From positions 1-14,463 of the forward strand of contig JAUJME010000012.1 in NCBI GenBank assembly GCA_030447005.1: a stretch of DNA of 14,463 nt, in the 5' to 3' direction. Every line of letters begins with the position of its first letter. The first letter of the stretch is position 1. The DNA comes from Solirubrobacteraceae bacterium (GTDB lineage: Bacteria; Actinomycetota; Thermoleophilia; Solirubrobacterales; Solirubrobacteraceae). This document shows positions 13,425-14,463 of the stretch, piece by piece. The notes below the pieces were generated by a model. It searched no databases and was not told where the DNA came from. It saw nothing but the letters and a program-made list of their open reading frames with translations. Position numbers and translations under genes: made by a program.

Positions 13425-13427
13425 TCT
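13422..13427 (+). promoter_or_regulatory. Candidate -10 box for the lectin-like gene
   Basis: TAGTCT overlaps the TAG stop of the WecG-family gene and fits the TAnnnT pattern seen in the other gaps of this window. It would give a leader of about 36 bases. No clear -35 box is seen, and read-through from wecG is equally possible. Confidence 0.28.
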
Positions 13428-13453
13428 GCGCTCACCCCACGGACCGGAAAGAC

Positions 13454-13458
13454 GGAGG
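13454..13458 (+). promoter_or_regulatory. Ribosome binding site of the lectin-like gene
   Basis: GGAGG, 11 bases before ATG 13470, is the clearest Shine-Dalgarno sequence in the window. It supports this ATG as the start of an ORF that begins with a signal peptide. Confidence 0.62.
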
Positions 13459-13469
13459 CGACCAGCAGG

Positions 13470-14463
13470 ATGCGCGCGGCAGTGCGACTCGGAGTGGTGC
13501 TCGGATGCCTGAGTGCTGCGCTCGGCTTCAGTGGTTCCGCCGCCGCCGACGTGGTCGACGACAATGTCGCCGCCACGCTGAACGCCGCGGGGCAGGTCGA
13601 GCTCTTCGCCCGCGGCTCGGATGGCAACGTCTACACCCGCCTTGCCGAAGACGACGTCTGGCACTCGCTCGGCGGATCGGCAAGCTCGGGCCCGGCGGCC
13701 ATGAGCCGTGCCGACGGCGCGGTCGACGTCTTCGTGCGGGGCAGCGACGAGCAGATCTATCAGCGCACCCGTCGCGGGTCGACCTGGTCGGACTGGACCT
13801 CGCTGGGCGGCCTGGCCACCAGCGCGCCGGCGGCCGTCGAGCGCCGCGGGACCGGCTACATCGAGCTCTTCGCCCGTGCGAGCGACAACACGCTCATGCA
13901 CCGGTACCACCGTCCTGGCGTGGGCTGGTCGCCGAGCTGGCTCGACATGGGCGGCCGGATCGCCGCCGCGCCGGCCGTCGTCTCGCGCATCGACGGGTGG
14001 GCGGACCTCTTCGTGCGCTGGAGCGACAACCGGCTGTTCCTGCGGTTCTTCGACCGCGCCAGGTGGAGCGACTGGATCGTGCACGACAACCAGGTCAACA
14101 CGCTCTCGGCGCCGTCGGTCACCGTCCCGGCGGAGTACCGGATGGAGATCTTCTACCGGGGCCTCGAGAAGGCGCTGTGGCAGCGCTCGTTCGACGGCCA
14201 GAGCTTCGGGCCCGTCGTCAAGGTCGACGACCAGCCCCTCGAGGGGACGCCGTCCGCCGTCGCCGATCGCACCGGCCGCATCAGGCTCTATGCCCGTTCG
14301 GGCGAGGACGTCCTGGTCAAGACGCTGGCGGGCAGCGGATGGTCGAAGTGGTCGAACATGGGCCCCGTCCGGGCGCCGGACGCCAACCCGGGCCCGGGGT
14401 CGGGCCCCCAGGCGCCCGAGTCCGCGCCGGCTCCGGCTCCGGCGCCACCCGTCACGGCGAACG
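13470..14463 (+). CDS. Secreted PLL-like beta-propeller (DUF346-type) lectin-like protein, 3' end beyond the window
   Basis: The frame is open from ATG 13470 to the window edge (331 residues seen, no stop). Residues 1-26 form a signal peptide: Arg2 and Arg6, a hydrophobic core, and an A-A-A site before Asp27. Six repeats of about 46 residues follow, each with a core like ELFARGSDGNVYTR, at 44-57, 86-99, 132-145, 179-192, 226-239 and 272-284. Most end in a WS-x-W-x-x-LGG turn and an SAPAA-like strand. This is the pattern of DUF346/PLL-like beta propellers, some of which are fucose- or O-methyl-sugar-binding lectins. From about 303 a Pro/Ala/Gly-rich linker begins, so another domain or a wall anchor may lie beyond. 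Blades 5 and 6 have lost the S-D pair and may not bind ligand. Placed in a glycan cluster, binding of the cell's own or a neighbour's glycan is plausible but unproven. Confidence 0.85.
   Translation, partial: MRAAVRLGVVLGCLSAALGFSGSAAADVVDDNVAATLNAAGQVELFARGSDGNVYTRLAEDDVWHSLGGSASSGPAAMSRADGAVDVFVRGSDEQIYQRTRRGSTWSDWTSLGGLATSAPAAVERRGTGYIELFARASDNTLMHRYHRPGVGWSPSWLDMGGRIAAAPAVVSRIDGWADLFVRWSDNRLFLRFFDRARWSDWIVHDNQVNTLSAPSVTVPAEYRMEIFYRGLEKALWQRSFDGQSFGPVVKVDDQPLEGTPSAVADRTGRIRLYARSGEDVLVKTLAGSGWSKWSNMGPVRAPDANPGPGSGPQAPESAPAPAPAPPVTAN
13599..14363 (+). repeat. Six tandem propeller-blade repeats inside the lectin-like gene
   Basis: Core motifs of the form (E/D)-(L/V)-F-x-R-x-S-D-x-x-(L/I/V) recur at intervals of 42, 46, 47, 47 and 46 residues. 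The first four are well conserved and the last two have diverged (GLE and SGE in place of GSD). The repeats are clear in protein but not as DNA repeats, so they are old rather than a recent expansion. Confidence 0.75.

Noticed and set aside
12744..14084. 446-codon minus-strand frame opposite wecG and the lectin-like gene
   Set aside because: It crosses two well-supported plus-strand genes and has no motif or plausible start signal.
14399..14454. GC-rich CCGGCTCCGG-type DNA repeats near the window end
   Set aside because: They simply encode the Pro/Ala linker of the lectin-like protein; no independent repeat element is needed.
1..14463. tRNA, rRNA, CRISPR, transposase or integrase signals
   Set aside because: None seen on either strand. 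The gaps are all under 100 bases and the genes share the same GC-rich codon use, so there is no sign of a recent insertion.

Overview
The window is a very GC-rich, tightly packed stretch of chromosome devoted to surface polysaccharide (O-antigen-like or capsule-like) synthesis. Base composition, Arg/Ala/Pro-rich shadow frames, frequent GTG and TTG starts, stop/start overlaps, and start codons sitting only a few bases behind TAnnnT hexamers all suggest a high-GC actinobacterium. A Thermoleophilia/Solirubrobacterales-type genome is my best guess, from general resemblance only. I see no tRNA, rRNA, insertion sequence, CRISPR array or attachment site, and no gene-free stretch longer than about 100 bases.

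Layout. (1) 1-3322, plus strand: the end of a GtrB-like polyprenyl-phosphate sugar transferase, then a GtrA-like membrane protein, an atypical extended SDR, a TIM-barrel sugar isomerase/epimerase-like protein and a family 2 glycosyltransferase, all abutting or overlapping as one operon. (2) 8524-3319, minus strand: a three-gene operon of an 899-residue HAD-containing multidomain protein, a PAP2 lipid phosphatase and a GT2-GT4 double glycosyltransferase, joined by 4-base overlaps. It meets operon 1 tail to tail, and the two stop codons share one CTAG. (3) 8616-9629, plus strand: a multispanning LPG-synthase-TM/flippase-like protein divergent from operon 2. (4) 11354-9601, minus strand: glucose-1-phosphate cytidylyltransferase (rfbF) and a rhamnosyltransferase-like GT2. 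(5) 11402-12484, plus strand: CDP-glucose 4,6-dehydratase (rfbG), divergent from rfbF across 47 bases that contain a palindrome made of two -10-like elements. (6) 12582 to the end: a WecG/TagA/CpsF glycosyltransferase behind a potentially structured leader, then a secreted beta-propeller lectin-like protein that runs off the window.

How they fit. RfbF and RfbG together make CDP-4-keto-6-deoxyglucose, the precursor of CDP-dideoxy and branched sugars. No later CDP-sugar enzyme (RfbH, RfbE, RfbS type) is recognisable here, so the finished sugar depends on genes outside the window or on the unusual SDR/isomerase pair. Four glycosyltransferase genes of different types plus the GtrB/GtrA pair would assemble or decorate a polyprenyl-linked glycan. 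PAP2 could recycle the lipid carrier, and the large HAD protein has no function I can assign. The exported propeller may bind the finished glycan or another surface sugar. The least explained parts are the HAD multidomain protein, the SDR/isomerase pair, the wecG leader and the lectin-like gene.
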